From Lingula anatina (Eukaryota; Brachiopoda; Lingulata; Lingulida; Lingulidae), in contig NW_019775407.1 of the NCBI RefSeq assembly GCF_001039355.2, positions 289,375 to 353,374 on the forward strand: a DNA stretch of 64,000 bases, in the 5' to 3' direction. Shown one piece after another: positions 12,634 to 24,215 of the stretch. Position 1 is the stretch's first letter, and every line of letters begins with the position of its first letter. A program made the translations under genes and the position numbers. The notes under the pieces were generated by a model. That model did not search any database. It saw only the letters and a list, made by a program, of their open reading frames with translations, and was not told where the DNA came from.

Positions 12634-15185
12634 ATGTCGAATCGCGTGGCACTTTTGATTTGTGTTTTCGCAACGATCATAACCGTTTCTAGTGCCTTCC
12701 CATACTTTGGCAATAGGCTTCCTAACGGCCAGAACGTCCCCCACCCATGCAAGGAGAACACCAAATGGCTGGCATTGGGACACGTCAAGCTGGCAGGCGG
12801 ACAGCCCAATAACCAGTTTGGACTGGTAGGTTGGCTTGGTTTGTATTTGCTTAATTTCACCAAAGAAGTGTTGGTTGGCCAGCTACATTTAAGGTTCACT
12901 GCACAGTCAGTGCCATCCGTCTGTGAATTTTGATTAATACATTCTTTTGTTCATAGATCAATCTCTTCAATAATTTTCTTTTAAATATCCATCTGTTTGT
13001 TTCTAAAGGTTTGTTTTATGGATTTACTCGTTTTTTATTTTATTTTGGCGCTATGGTATCAATTTTTTTCTATTAATTCATTAATGTATAATCTATTCAG
13101 TGATTTATCTCTATTACATGGTAGCAAATACGACTTTTGGTCTCATTGTTTACCAAAATTTATCTTATCTTAGACCTAAATAAAAAATCTTGTCACAGAC
13201 GCCTGTTTGAAAATATCGTCGGCCAATCTACCGTTTCCATGTTCATGTTAATCCCCTTGCACCATGGTTACTAGTTATACTTGTAGGGCCAACTCTTTTC
13301 AAATTTTTTATTCATTTATCATTTATTTATTACCCATATATCTAACTTCCTACTTATCTTGTAGTCTGATACATGTTTATCTGGTAGTCTGTCAAATTAC
13401 TGAGCCAAAGACATCTCCATTGAAAAATTCAACCAACACACTGATTTGCTAAATAACGCCTTTCTGTTTTTCATCCTGTTTTTTATATGTACAGTTATAC
13501 TTGTTTCTATATCCTATGCTATTAATGAGATGTAATACATTTTTATTTTAACGTGAACCAGTCACTTCAGAACTTTAAAGCGAATAGATCAAGGTGGAGC
13601 TTAAAAGGTGCCCAATGTCAGATTTTCCCTTGACTGACTCATTCTTAAGGCATTTCCAAGCAGTAGATCTAAACATTACATTTCTCCTTCTAAGCAGCCA
13701 ATGATCCTACTTTCCTGACAGTCACCATAAATGAAATAGTCTTGAGAAATTAGTAAGTCCTTCACTTAAACGATGTTCTTTTCACGGTCTCTTCAAGTTC
13801 ATTTCTCGCACTGCCTTCCAGAATGGTTTCAACCCGAATAATATACTTCTTTATAGTCGATTAGTAGAATTGGTGCTATTCTTCAGGACTTTAAGGCCGC
13901 TAATTACCAATGGACCTCTGAACTGTGTAGGAAGGACTCTGATCAGGATGGAAAGACGAACGGTGAAGAACTTGGAGACCCTAACTGTGCCTGGCAAGAA
14001 AACTCGGTTTCGGCCGTTCTAAGGACCGAAAATATTACACATCCAGGTAAAAAATGTTTATTTGCAACAAATCGGAATTATGAATGAATAGTGAATACTA
14101 ATACTTAAATGTTCAAAAATTTTTCCAATATGGCCTTATAAGCTAACTTGTCTCTTCAGGTATTTGTGAACCAGTGGACTCGGCACATTGTCGTCGTCTT
14201 CAGAATTTCACTTACGAATGCCAGGGAGAATACAACTGCACCGCCACCAAGGAGTCGCACGTGAAGACCTTTGACCTCAGGTTCCCAGAAACCTCGGTGC
14301 CAGCAGAGGAAACAACTTACATATGTAATGTTTTCAAGGTAATAATACAACTTTAGTCCGAAAAACAATAAACTATGAAAACAAAATAAATTTGGCGGAA
14401 GAGAGGAAGGAACACATACTAGAAAATGCAAGACGCGAAGTGAGCTGACTCCATACATACAGCCAAAACAGGATTCACCCATCACAATGAAAACATTATT
14501 TAAAACAATACGCTCATGTTCATATTCAGATCACACGTTGGCATATCGCTGTTCCATTGCAGGTTCCAACTGACAAGGAGTACCACGCCGTCGCTTTTGA
14601 ACCCATCATAGGCAACAACATGGTTCTTCACCACATGGTCGTTTATGGGTGCTCGAGAACGCCACTTAGAAAGGTAATTTATCCAGTGATTTTTCTCTTA
14701 CTTAAATGTATTACCCACCAAGTGTTTATCACCATAACATCTTTTTACAGGAAGTACCAGAAAACTAGTTTTATATTTATGTTTGTTTTGTTAATATTAT
14801 GAAAAAGATTTTGTGAAACACAATTAATATGTGTATGCATGCCATAGGGGTTACGCTGACAAATACAAATACGTACAGTAAATGTGTTTACCGGGTTACG
14901 TCTATTTTTTATTTATTACTTTAGATGTAAAGTCATTTTATTATTGAAGACCGTATCTTTTGAAAATACCAGGGCCCCCATCTATGTAACATGTTACCCG
15001 AGTGCCGTCAAACAATAACAGTTTGGTCCACTGGGATGGAGGGATATTGTCTTTCAAAGAATACAGGGGTTCCATTCGGAAAAGGCTCGTATGAATATCT
15101 GGCTGTGGAAATACACTGGAACAACCCAGAGCTGAGAGCAGATTATACAGGTAGGTTGTATTCCCAGAAATATCACATTTATACA

Positions 15186-15224
<39 letters not shown>

Positions 15225-18007
15225 TATTATTATTATTATTATAACACACTGTCAATGATCGGCCAAAAGGAACGAACACAGATTTTTTAAATGAAATTTT
15301 CTGACTCACCAAGTGAAGTCGACAGGATTTTTTTATTCTGAACACAGAAATCCTTGTCGGGCTTAAACATAGAAATTTTAGACTTTTACAAATGCATATG
15401 TATCACAGCATCAAGGTCGAATCCTGCATAATATAGATATTGAAAATTCAACCAAATTTCCAGACAACTCCGGAATACGCATGTTCTTCACTGACCGCCT
15501 GCGTCCATTCTCCGAGGGGACGGGCACATTTGGTCAGTTTGCCCTGGAGATTCCCCCAGGAGTGGACAGTTTGACCATGTCCGGGGTGTGCCAGTCCAAG
15601 TGTACCGAGGAGAAGTTTAATCAGGACATCAATGTGACCTCAGTTCTTATGCACATGCATTATCAAGGTACAGTGGAGCTAAAACAACACTGTGATTTAT
15701 TGGAATGCGCAGAACTAAGTAGACAGCAAAGTTGCATATGTACAGACACTTACAGGAAATTACGTTCTCGTTATAAGTTTTAACAAAAAAGCACATTCCA
15801 GTGAACATAGAAAAAATGATCCAACTTTCCAATGTTTGCAGTGACGGACTTCATGGGTGTTGTGTAATTGTCTTCCAAGTCATGACTGTTTCTTTTGCAC
15901 TGAACTTGCTAGATTACAGAAGTTTTCAGTCTATGTAAACGGGTTTAGCTCTTTATTTCAAATTCATAAAGATACAAGCACTGTATAAAGTCATACATTC
16001 GACCAACAAAATAATTTCGTTGGAATTTCAGAGACATTGCCAATAAAAGGCATTGCTGAAAAGAGTTGAAGTGAAATATAATCTTTCATGCCAAAAAGAG
16101 ACAAAATCCAAAATTTGAAACTGCATTTTAATAACAATTTTAGAGACAGGCATATACCAAAGATGTGCTCTATTTTAATGTTTTCCAGGTATAGCAGGGA
16201 AATTAGAGCAATGGAGAGATGGCAAACTACTGAGAGTTGTATCAGATGATCCATACTATACCTACGAGACGCCGAATCTGCACACCTTTGACCCTCCCAT
16301 CGTATTTAAAAAAGGTGAGTTTTTTAATTTAAAAAAAGCTACGTACGGTAAAAACGGTTTTGTCTTGTAGGTATCTTTTTTTTAACTGCGACGGTCCTCC
16401 GATCAGTAAGCAATGATTAAAATATTGCATGCAATTTAAAAAACATGCAAACTTATAGCACACCTTGTTCCATACGGCAGCAAGTAGTTAAAAAATAAAG
16501 AAAGAAGTAACAAAACGAATTATCATTTGCTGCAGGTGATGAGTTCCGCACATATTGTACATTTACCTCAAAGCGTGGTAAAAAGCAGAGACATGCCAAC
16601 ACAACCCCATTTTGGGCTGGGAACGCAGGTAGGGAAAACGGGTCGAAATCTGCCACTCTCATTACAATGGCGGCAGTGGCGGGATGGACATCCCTGCTTG
16701 GGCCTCAGTCACCTAACTGCCAGCTGAAGGGCATGCTACGCCACGCTAATATCTCAAAGCAAATGCATCCAGAAATTCATTGACTGAGGCCCAAGCATTT
16801 TATGCCGTGAAAGTGGCATCTTTAAAGACAATATTAGAACATTTTCAGTCGGTTTTACGTATTATTAAACATCTGGTTGCTGTACATTTCAGGATGAAAT
16901 GTGTTTTGCTATCTTTACCTACTATCCACGTCAGCCTATTAACCCAGACTGCATTCAGTTAGACAATTATGACAGTTGTGGGGGTCAAGGTAAATGTTTT
17001 TCATTATCCTTTACTATTACCTCCATGTTTCCACAGTGATGCGCTTTTTTTAACTTATGAAAAAGATTAAAATCTGTTAAAACAGATAGCAAAATCTTTG
17101 AAGTCATTGGTTCTTTACATTTGCTTAGAAGAGTCGTATTTATAATGTCACCACATTTGCCATATTTACAACTTTATCAATGAATCCACCCCGGGTCATA
17201 GGGTGATTGATTTCTTTTTAAGCTTTTGACGTAGCTAATTTATCTAACCTGGGTTTGGTTGTTCTATTCCATTTTTTTTCATTCGACAATTTAGTCTGAG
17301 TTTTTGCATAGAGAAGTTTATTTTTCGTTTCATTTCTATTTCGTTTCAATGTTTATAATATAAAGGGTATTTTGCGATTGACAGCCGTAGCTAAGAAGTA
17401 AACTAATTTACATTTAGAATACGGAGACTGTCGACTGGCTAAGTACTATGGTGTGCTTGACAAAGTAAAGAAGAACGCGGAGTTTGAGAAGGTCTGTGAC
17501 GTAAGGAATGGGAGACACTGCTCACGAAAATGTCATGAAATTGTTGAACCAGTCATGAAGCATCCCTGTATGCAGGTGAAGTTATAAATACCATTTCACA
17601 TCGAACATAATGTTATACCTAACACACTCTCACACCTAACACAGCGTGACACCTTATACACTATTACACCAAACACACCGTCACACCTAACACACTGTTA
17701 TATTTTAGACAATGCTATGCCTATCTTACCTAACACCTTGCCACATCTAAAAGACTGTTACATCTAATATATAATACTAGTACTATTGGGATATCTCTTT
17801 CACTCCTTAGTAATAAATCGAAATCTCTTTCACTCCTTAGTAATAAATCGAATATATTAACGAGGAAGTTAAATATTTCAGGGCAAGTTGAGAAGGATCA
17901 TCCAAGGATTTGACCCAGTTTTCAGACCGGCTGAGATATTGAGAAGCGTGTCAGCATGCGAAAAGGGGATCTACGATCTCGGGGATTGCGCACCATACAT
18001 CGGCTAG
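12634..18007 (+). CDS. DBH-A: secreted temptin-domain / copper type II monooxygenase fusion
   Basis: Eleven exons by phase and splice sites: 12634-12825, 13887-14046, 14160-14338, 14563-14673, 14973-15150, 15464-15667, 16189-16314, 16536-16628, 16893-16989, 17418-17575, 17882-18007; about 540 residues. A signal peptide (MSNRVALLICVFATIITVSSA) leads into a temptin-type domain with RLPNGQNVPHPC and the Asp-rich loop DSDQDGKTNGEELGDPNC (residues ~21-117). The catalytic core follows. It has the CuH ligands H200/H201 in VLHHMVVYGC and H262 in VEIHWNNP, and the CuM ligands H337 and H339 in LMHMHYQG and M417 in DEMCF, so all expected ligands are present. The family (DBH, MOXD1, PHM) hydroxylates using copper, oxygen and ascorbate; the substrate here is unknown. 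The DOMON domain usual in DBH/MOXD1 is absent. Exon 8 carries one extra base near 16605-16609 compared with 26527-26618 and DBH-B, which breaks the frame as assembled. This may be an error or a null allele. Confidence 0.85.
17605..17790. repeat. Degenerate minisatellite in DBH-A intron 10
   Basis: Imperfect tandem units of the type tcacacctaacacactg with spacing about 17-20 bp. The same intron of DBH-B holds a longer array (43728-43930), and the duplicate locus has it at 27632-27800. The array therefore probably predates the DBH-A/DBH-B split. Confidence 0.75.
17796..17855. repeat. Short tandem duplication before DBH-A exon 11
   Basis: The phrase tctctttcactccttagtaa, followed by taaatcgaa, occurs twice in tandem just upstream of the branch/acceptor region of the last exon. 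The duplicate locus has the same arrangement near 27822-27880. Confidence 0.8.
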
Positions 18008-18668
18008 TAAACCGAGCGAAGAATATGCTCTAACGCACGACTAATTGAAAGAAATACCTTAATTCATTTTTCAATGCTGAACATCCAAATTTTATCCTAT
18101 GAAAAATCTTGAAATATGTAAGCAATGAAAAACGTTTAAAGGTAATATTTTTTCAATTTTCAACGCATCTTCCATGGAGTTGTTAGAAACTTTTTCGAAA
18201 TTGTCCGCCAAGTGGATTATTCTTAAGGGCTTAATTAAGTGTTCTCAACTATTGGACTGATTACAGTATGGACAGTAAAAATCTCTGAAATCTATGTCTA
18301 TTGCCTGCTGTGTCCCAAGCGTTCATTTTATGATTTTTGCTCAAAGTGATATTAAAACATAGCTGATTAAAAATTAATTAAAGAAGAACAATGAGAGCAT
18401 TACCGACCAAAATTGATCACATAGGTATTTCACTTTGTATGAAGCTTTCAATCACTGTTATAATTTGATTGAAAAATCTCAAACTGTTTAAAAACTTGTC
18501 ATTACGTAATGCGTGATGATCATAAGAATATTGTAATATAATGCCAGATACGCAAGCACATATATCCATATCTTATCCTAAGTAATATACAATTAAATCC
18601 CAAACAATGTATACATTGAGTGTTCAGCTTTATTGTACGTCTTTTAATAATTTTTCTTCTTGTTGTTT

Positions 18669-18674
18669 AATAAA
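18669..18674 (+). terminator. Candidate poly(A) signal for DBH-A
   Basis: AATAAA 660 bp after the DBH-A stop. It lies inside a roughly 200 bp segment (about 18612-18825) that is missing from the duplicate locus at 28630, so it would not be available to that copy. Weak evidence. Confidence 0.25.
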
Positions 18675-19029
18675 GCTTAGATCAAGCTCACGAGTTTTGT
18701 AATTAATTTAATGCCTCTTCTTATTTTAAACGTACTCGTGTAATTACCGGCTGTCCCGTATTCTACCGGTACTGACATGTGTGTGATTCATTTTAGCATC
18801 CAGGTAAGATGGCATTTTTTTTGCTTCAAGTGTTAAATCTTATTGTACTTATATCTAGATAAGCAGCTAATAGAGCAGAAATGATAAGCTATTTGCTATT
18901 TTGGCCACGTAAAAGAACCTATCCCTCTTAAAGAAGATAAATTCCCTATAGCAGTCTCATACACGTACCTATATGAATAGACAAAAAAATGTAGCACCGA
19001 TTATTATTTTAGAAAAAAAAAAACAAAAC

Positions 19030-19420
19030 AAAACAATTCAAAACAATTGAGACTGAAAATGTCTTTATTGAAAAAGTGACTCATGCAAAAGTTCTTGGAG
19101 TCCATATCAGTTTAATCTTAAAAAGTGTACATATAGAATATTTATTTCCAAAGCCCGACCAAGACTGTGTATCTGGTGCATGGTCTGACATGTCGGAGTG
19201 AAGAAAAATAATCTTATAGAAATTTGCAAAACCCTCTTCAGATCTGCACTGGAGTATACTTGCTGGCTATGGCAACCTGGACTAGCCGCGGAACAATTTA
19301 AAAATCTAAAGAACACATCCACAATATAGCTTTTCGCATAATATTACCTGAACTCACAAACAATGAAGCACACACCATCACTGTATTTCCCGCCATGGGA
19401 CTGGACGCACTATAACATCT
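19030..19420 (+). mobile_element. Decayed non-LTR retrotransposon fragment, copy 1
   Basis: Translating piecewise across frames gives remnants of the C-terminal reverse transcriptase region of a LINE: EKVTHAKVLGVHIS, then LEYTCWLWQPGLAAEQFKNL, then a decayed segment. In intact elements these correspond to the 'lGvhis' and 'leYa.pvWhpgl' blocks. Several stops and frameshifts intervene. The duplicate copy is at 28785-29240. Confidence 0.6.
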
Positions 19421-20208
19421 GTATTAATGTTTCATGGGAATACATACATGTACCCATAGATTGGAGCACCTACCTATTAACAAAAGCACATGTCAATGGA
19501 AAGGTGCTTATGTTTTATCTTGATATCGGAAAAAAAGATATAATAACACTTTTATTCCATCCTTTTATATATGTTTCGATGAAATGTGCGCATTCATGAA
19601 CTTAGGAAATTAAAAAGAGTTACAAACACGTTACTGGTTATTTTTATTCAGTATATATTTCAATGTTTATTCTAAGTGAACGATTCTAAATATATATTTT
19701 ATATAGGCATCCATTATATGATACATATTTAAAAAGGAGTATTATAAATCCTTATTAATATTAATTTTAAACTGTAATTAGAATCAAATTTCAAAACTGT
19801 TTCTTCATCAGAAATACTCTTAAAATTATTCTTTTCTGTTTTGGCTTGAAAATATTGTTCAAGCACGCTGACCTTTCAAAACAAGTTCTCAGCAAATCAT
19901 GGGCAATATTTGTCAACCATCACTTCCGAATTTTGCGACAGCTGACCAGCTACAAAGACGAGTATATTCTATGAAACACCTCTCGATCTGGAATTTCTCA
20001 TTTGGTTTAAGGGGTGTTTTACGGGTAGATAAGACCCCATCTTCTTTGGTATGTATGGGCAAGTAATACACTGCCACCCTGCACCAATATATGCCACGAA
20101 CACCTCTCGCTGACGCTCGTGGGCCTCTTGCTCATATCAGGTGAGAGTGTGTTCTGTCACGCGTAGTACAGTGTAAGTTACATAAGCTGGGTGGGGTTTT
20201 ACTGTGCT

Positions 20209-20215
20209 TATATAA
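20209..20215 (+). promoter_or_regulatory. TATA box of the small peptide gene
   Basis: TATATAA, 77 bp before the ATG at 20286, leaving a short leader of about 40-50 bases. The whole interval is conserved at the duplicate locus, where the box is at 30470-30476. Confidence 0.6.
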
Positions 20216-20285
20216 CGAGCCATCGCATCGATGAAACTTCACATACCTGTTCAGACGACTGCCGAGAGAGACACGTTATAGCAAC

Positions 20286-21593
20286 ATGGAGAAGAAAACC
20301 TTAGTGGCTTTGCTCTTGGTGACTATGCTAGTTATAGATTTGTTCGCTGAATCGGACGGTGAGTTGGCCAACTGCATTTTATTGTTAGGTTTTATTTTTC
20401 GTGTCCGGTTAATGCCTTGGTCCCAACTACGTTTTGGACGCACGGTTTTTAGGTTAAATTGCTTTTTTTTTTAAATTTATATTCAGCTTCTTTTTTATGA
20501 TGTCACTCTATTAAACCCTCGTTTTAAGAGTTAGCAAATTATTATATCAGACTTCAAAAGCAAGTTGTAAGTTGTCTTTACATATGGAGCAGTTTTCTTC
20601 ATATAATAGTAGTACATTATTCTTTTGCATCTCGTATCTTAAGTGTCCTTCCTATATTCATGAACCCTTTAACACCTCTCTCTCTCTCCCCCCCCCCCAC
20701 ACACACACATACACACACGGACACGGAGAAAACTATACGTGCATCTTTACTTAAAATTTCCTTACATTTAACATTTTCTCTTTATCATTTTATAACAGCT
20801 TGGCGTCGTCGGCGTCGTCGTCGTAGTGCAGCGGTTAGAGATCCATCAGCAGCTCCAGGTGAAAACAGTCTGATAAATGAGGCTGATCAGTCCAGTGAGG
20901 AAGTAAGTTCCATTTTGTCAGTATCATTCTGAACCCTAAGACCCGTTAACATGACTTTATCATATTTTAAAACTATTTTCTCGATACCAGCAATATCTTT
21001 AAGGAATCCAAAAAGGTTTTGTGCCGGTGTAACGAAACTAAGGGTCAGTGTAAACAGAAAATCGGCTATTTAGTTATAATGGTTAGGGTTAGCCTGACCT
21101 AAGTTGGTCAAACTCGAGGGCGAGGCTTACCTGTACAAGTGAGTGGGGAGCGGACTCTCTATCATGGGGGACTCTGTCACGTTACTGAAGACTCTGTCTT
21201 CAGTATAAACAAAAATTTAAAATACCACGATCTCTTTACATCTGTCAGAAGCAGTTCAGGGTAAATGCTTCCACAGAACGCTCAAAACTTTGTGCAGGTA
21301 CAGGGAGGAGGCAACCAAAGGGTGCCGCAGAAACGCTGGATAAGCCATTAAGTTGAGTCCATGACGTGAAAGAGGATGTTGAATAACGTGAAATTTCCAT
21401 TCAATAACAAAGCTTTTCTCAAGTTATTTTTCAACGATTTTCCGTTGTTCCGTTTTTATTTAATTTCTGTAGAGGTAGAGAGATAAAAACTAATATTCTG
21501 TATCTTATTCAGGCATATATGCTGGCCCGCTTGGTGGAGCAACTGGCAAACGATGATGTTGAAGATGCTGACGATGAGGAGGGAGACGAGTAA
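20286..21593 (+). CDS. Small secreted peptide: signal, poly-Arg, acidic tail (copy 1)
   Basis: Three exons: 20286-20358, 20799-20902, 21513-21593; 85 residues. The first ~22 residues form a classic signal peptide (MEKKTLVALLLVTMLVIDLF...). Exon 2 begins AWRRRRRRRSAAVRDPSAAP, with seven consecutive Arg encoded largely by CGT repeats, and turns acidic towards ADQSSEE. Exon 3 holds a possible amphipathic helix (AYMLARLVEQLA) and ends in the very acidic NDDVEDADDEEGDE. There is no cysteine. A basic segment balanced by an anionic C-terminal piece after a signal peptide is the architecture of some linear antimicrobial peptide precursors, such as mussel myticalins. I do not recognise the family itself, so function is inference. 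Acid and base charges nearly cancel in the precursor. It has its own TATA box. Confidence 0.7.
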
Positions 21594-23382
21594 CAAAACT
21601 GGACTCTGAAGTTCACACGAGAAACAGACGTGGCCCTCCAGACGAGAACCAAACGTTTAGCATCTGCTGTCTCGTCTGTGGTCATTTGACTTCCAGTTGC
21701 CTATTATTCAGTTCCCTGATATACGCAAACGGTTTTTAATCATGGCATAAACTTGGTATGCATGACTGTTATAAAAACGGGCAATAAAATTGAGCTACAA
21801 TGAAGGTGCAGGGCCTTCTTGAATAAAAAAATCAAGAACCGATTAAAGTTTACTTTTGTTGGATGTTTTTCGTTTATTAATTTAATAAACATGCATTTAA
21901 TCAAATCAAAGCTTTTGATTGTCAGCAATAACACCATTATCACTGGGAACCATCCATACAATACCGTGAGATAAGTTAACAGGTTTTGAAGCTTTAGGTC
22001 TTTAACCGTGAGAGCGTGAAATTTAAACGATTTATAAGAGGAAAAAAGATTGAAGGGTATTAATGAATTGAGCCAATCCTTCATGTAACTTAACAAACAA
22101 TATATTTTCAAGTAATTTTGTTTTCGTGAAAATAATTCTAAACATAAAAGAATTGAGGTGGGGCAAACCTAAAAAACTGAGCTAATAAATCATGCGATCT
22201 TTTATTGTATAATAGCTTTACTCTTTTGTCTTTTTGAAAAAAAAAACTAGATCAAAATGAAAAACATTTAATGTCATACATTAAATATCATTCGATGCCA
22301 AATAGTTTTTTTATTCATTCCACATAGATCATTAATGTTTTGAGCACAGTCGGATAAAACCCACGCCGATCGATATTGTTGGGTTACTTGTGAAGTGCAG
22401 TTTCTTTATTTTGTCAGTTTTGCATACAAAACGGTGAAAATTGCACTTGTAAATTAGTGAGTTTTACAGTTATGTTACACAAAGAACAACAATTTAAATG
22501 AAAATTCTAAATTTTTTTCCATAGAAAATTTTAATTGAACTTTTTCAAGAAGGGTGAATCATAATTAGGGAAAACAACTGTTAATTTTGGCCAAAAAATA
22601 GATTTTCCTGGGACGAAAAACCTTTTTCCCATACTTCCCAATAGTTATGGATTTCGTTTGGACATTCGAAGTTATTCCCGGTTTTTTAAATAAGTTTGGT
22701 TTTTCGTTTGAATCTCATAACGGATTATAACAGATGATGGCCATCTATAGAGGTCACATGATCCGATAACAAGTACAGATTCCAGAAAAATTTCGATAAC
22801 TGCCATTTTAGTGCTAAATATTTTTTTGATGAGTTATTACAACGAATTAATTGAGAAATATGAAAATCATACGGAGAGTTGTTATGAAGCATTAGCATTT
22901 TTACAATTTTTACAATGAATAAATGAATGGCTATTTTGTGCATAATCGACTTAAATTCATACATATATGTATTGTCTTTCCTTTCACCATAATGCCTTTG
23001 AAGGCCCGGAATGTACCTGAAAGAAATTACAATGATTCTTTAATATTTTTTTCATTCCCAGAATCCTGTCCCTCGTGCTGCGACATTGCTGCCTTGCCCC
23101 AATTTTTACAGAGTTTCCGCTTCGCATTTAACGATGCACTCCATTGCCGTACAATAGGCGGACAGCCTTAGTGCTAGCACAAACTTTATCCATATGTCTT
23201 TTCGATTTCCATGATTTTTTTTCGCACTTCATTCCTGTCATTCTGTTCATGTATTCACCTAGTCATTTGCATGCCATCTATTTATCCACAAAACCCGCAG
23301 TCAAAAGGATACTGTGCGTTGAACAATAAAGTAAAACTTGAACAGTGACATTTGCAACCCTGATGAACACTGGCGGCAACAA
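21594..23382. other. Spacer, no gene; ancient repeat in part
   Basis: No exon is recognised. 22310-22460 shares diverged similarity with 8225-8400 (ttattcc, gttttg-gcacaa-gtcggat, and ttttgcatacaaaacgg followed by ttgcacttg), and 23115-23180 resembles 10565-10625. The entire spacer is repeated at about 32409-34200 in the duplicate locus. Confidence 0.5.
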
Positions 23383-24191
23383 TCACTGTGATTTCAGCTT
23401 TCTTTGAACAGTTTCATTCAGTTGTTCTAACTGTTCTAAGAGACGTAAAGATGACTCTTCATTTAGGTCGGTGAGCTGAGATAAAAAAGAGAAAAATATT
23501 AACAAAAGAATCAATTTGATTTAAATCATACATCAATTAAAAAATCAAAATCCGATTCCTTACATTCTTGGGTGTTGTGTACAATTTTCCAAATCCTGTT
23601 ACAGAGCTATGGTATTTGAACGTCGAGTCCAAAGACTTCGGGTCTTGTTGGGAAACCCACACCTAAAGCAATTAGAAAATTTACTAAACGGTAAAAATGA
23701 ATCGGCCATGTGTCAAATATGAACTTCCAATATTCCAAATTATGAGATAAGAGAAGTAAAAGGAGAAAATGAATTTTGTACTTTTTGTCTCAAGCTAATC
23801 TGACAACGCAGGGAACACCGACACCGTAAAATCGCCCGAGGCCTTTGCGTCTCGAATTGCAGAACAGTGCAAATTTAGTCGCGAAAACAATATTAATCAA
23901 ATTTATGCGTTAATATTTCTTCCAGTTCTTTTTACTAAAGTGATAACGGATACTGCTTTCATAATGTATCCATAAATTCTCTTAAATCCGTATTTTCATT
24001 TAAAAAAAAAAGGAAAGAAAAAAAAATAACAAGTAAAAATACAAGAGAGAGAGAGAAAGAGAGCGAGCTAGAGGCATGGATCTCACCAAGAAGAGTATTG
24101 GCATTGCTAAGGTCCAGAACCTGGACGGCATGATGCCGTGTGTCATGTTAGACATTACTATACCTGGGTTGGTGACGTGGGAATAAATATG
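23383..24191 (-). pseudogene. HSD17B7: Partial HSD17B7: three 3'-terminal exons only
   Basis: Minus-strand exons 24087-24191 (IYSHVTNPGIVMSNMTHGIM), 23564-23662 (WVSQQDPKSLDSTFKYHSS) and 23383-23475 (DLDEES..., stop) correspond to exons 7, 9 and 10 of the complete gene at 34201-47058. Exon 8 (57 nt) is absent; the interval where it should be is shortened near 23835-23870. Exons 1-6 are not found between 24192 and the N at 26275. Individual exons remain open, with splice sites, and show missense changes (for example W to R within the IMPSWFW segment). It is either an allele with a deletion whose upstream part was not assembled here, or a truncated duplicate. Confidence 0.75.
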
Positions 24192-24215
24192 CTGAAATAA
24201 AAAATATTACATGTC

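Noticed and set aside
14941-15345. 134-codon minus-strand frame with a poly-Tyr/Asn stretch
   Set aside because: It is antisense to DBH-A exon 5 and its poly-Tyr is an (AAT)n/(ATT)n microsatellite.
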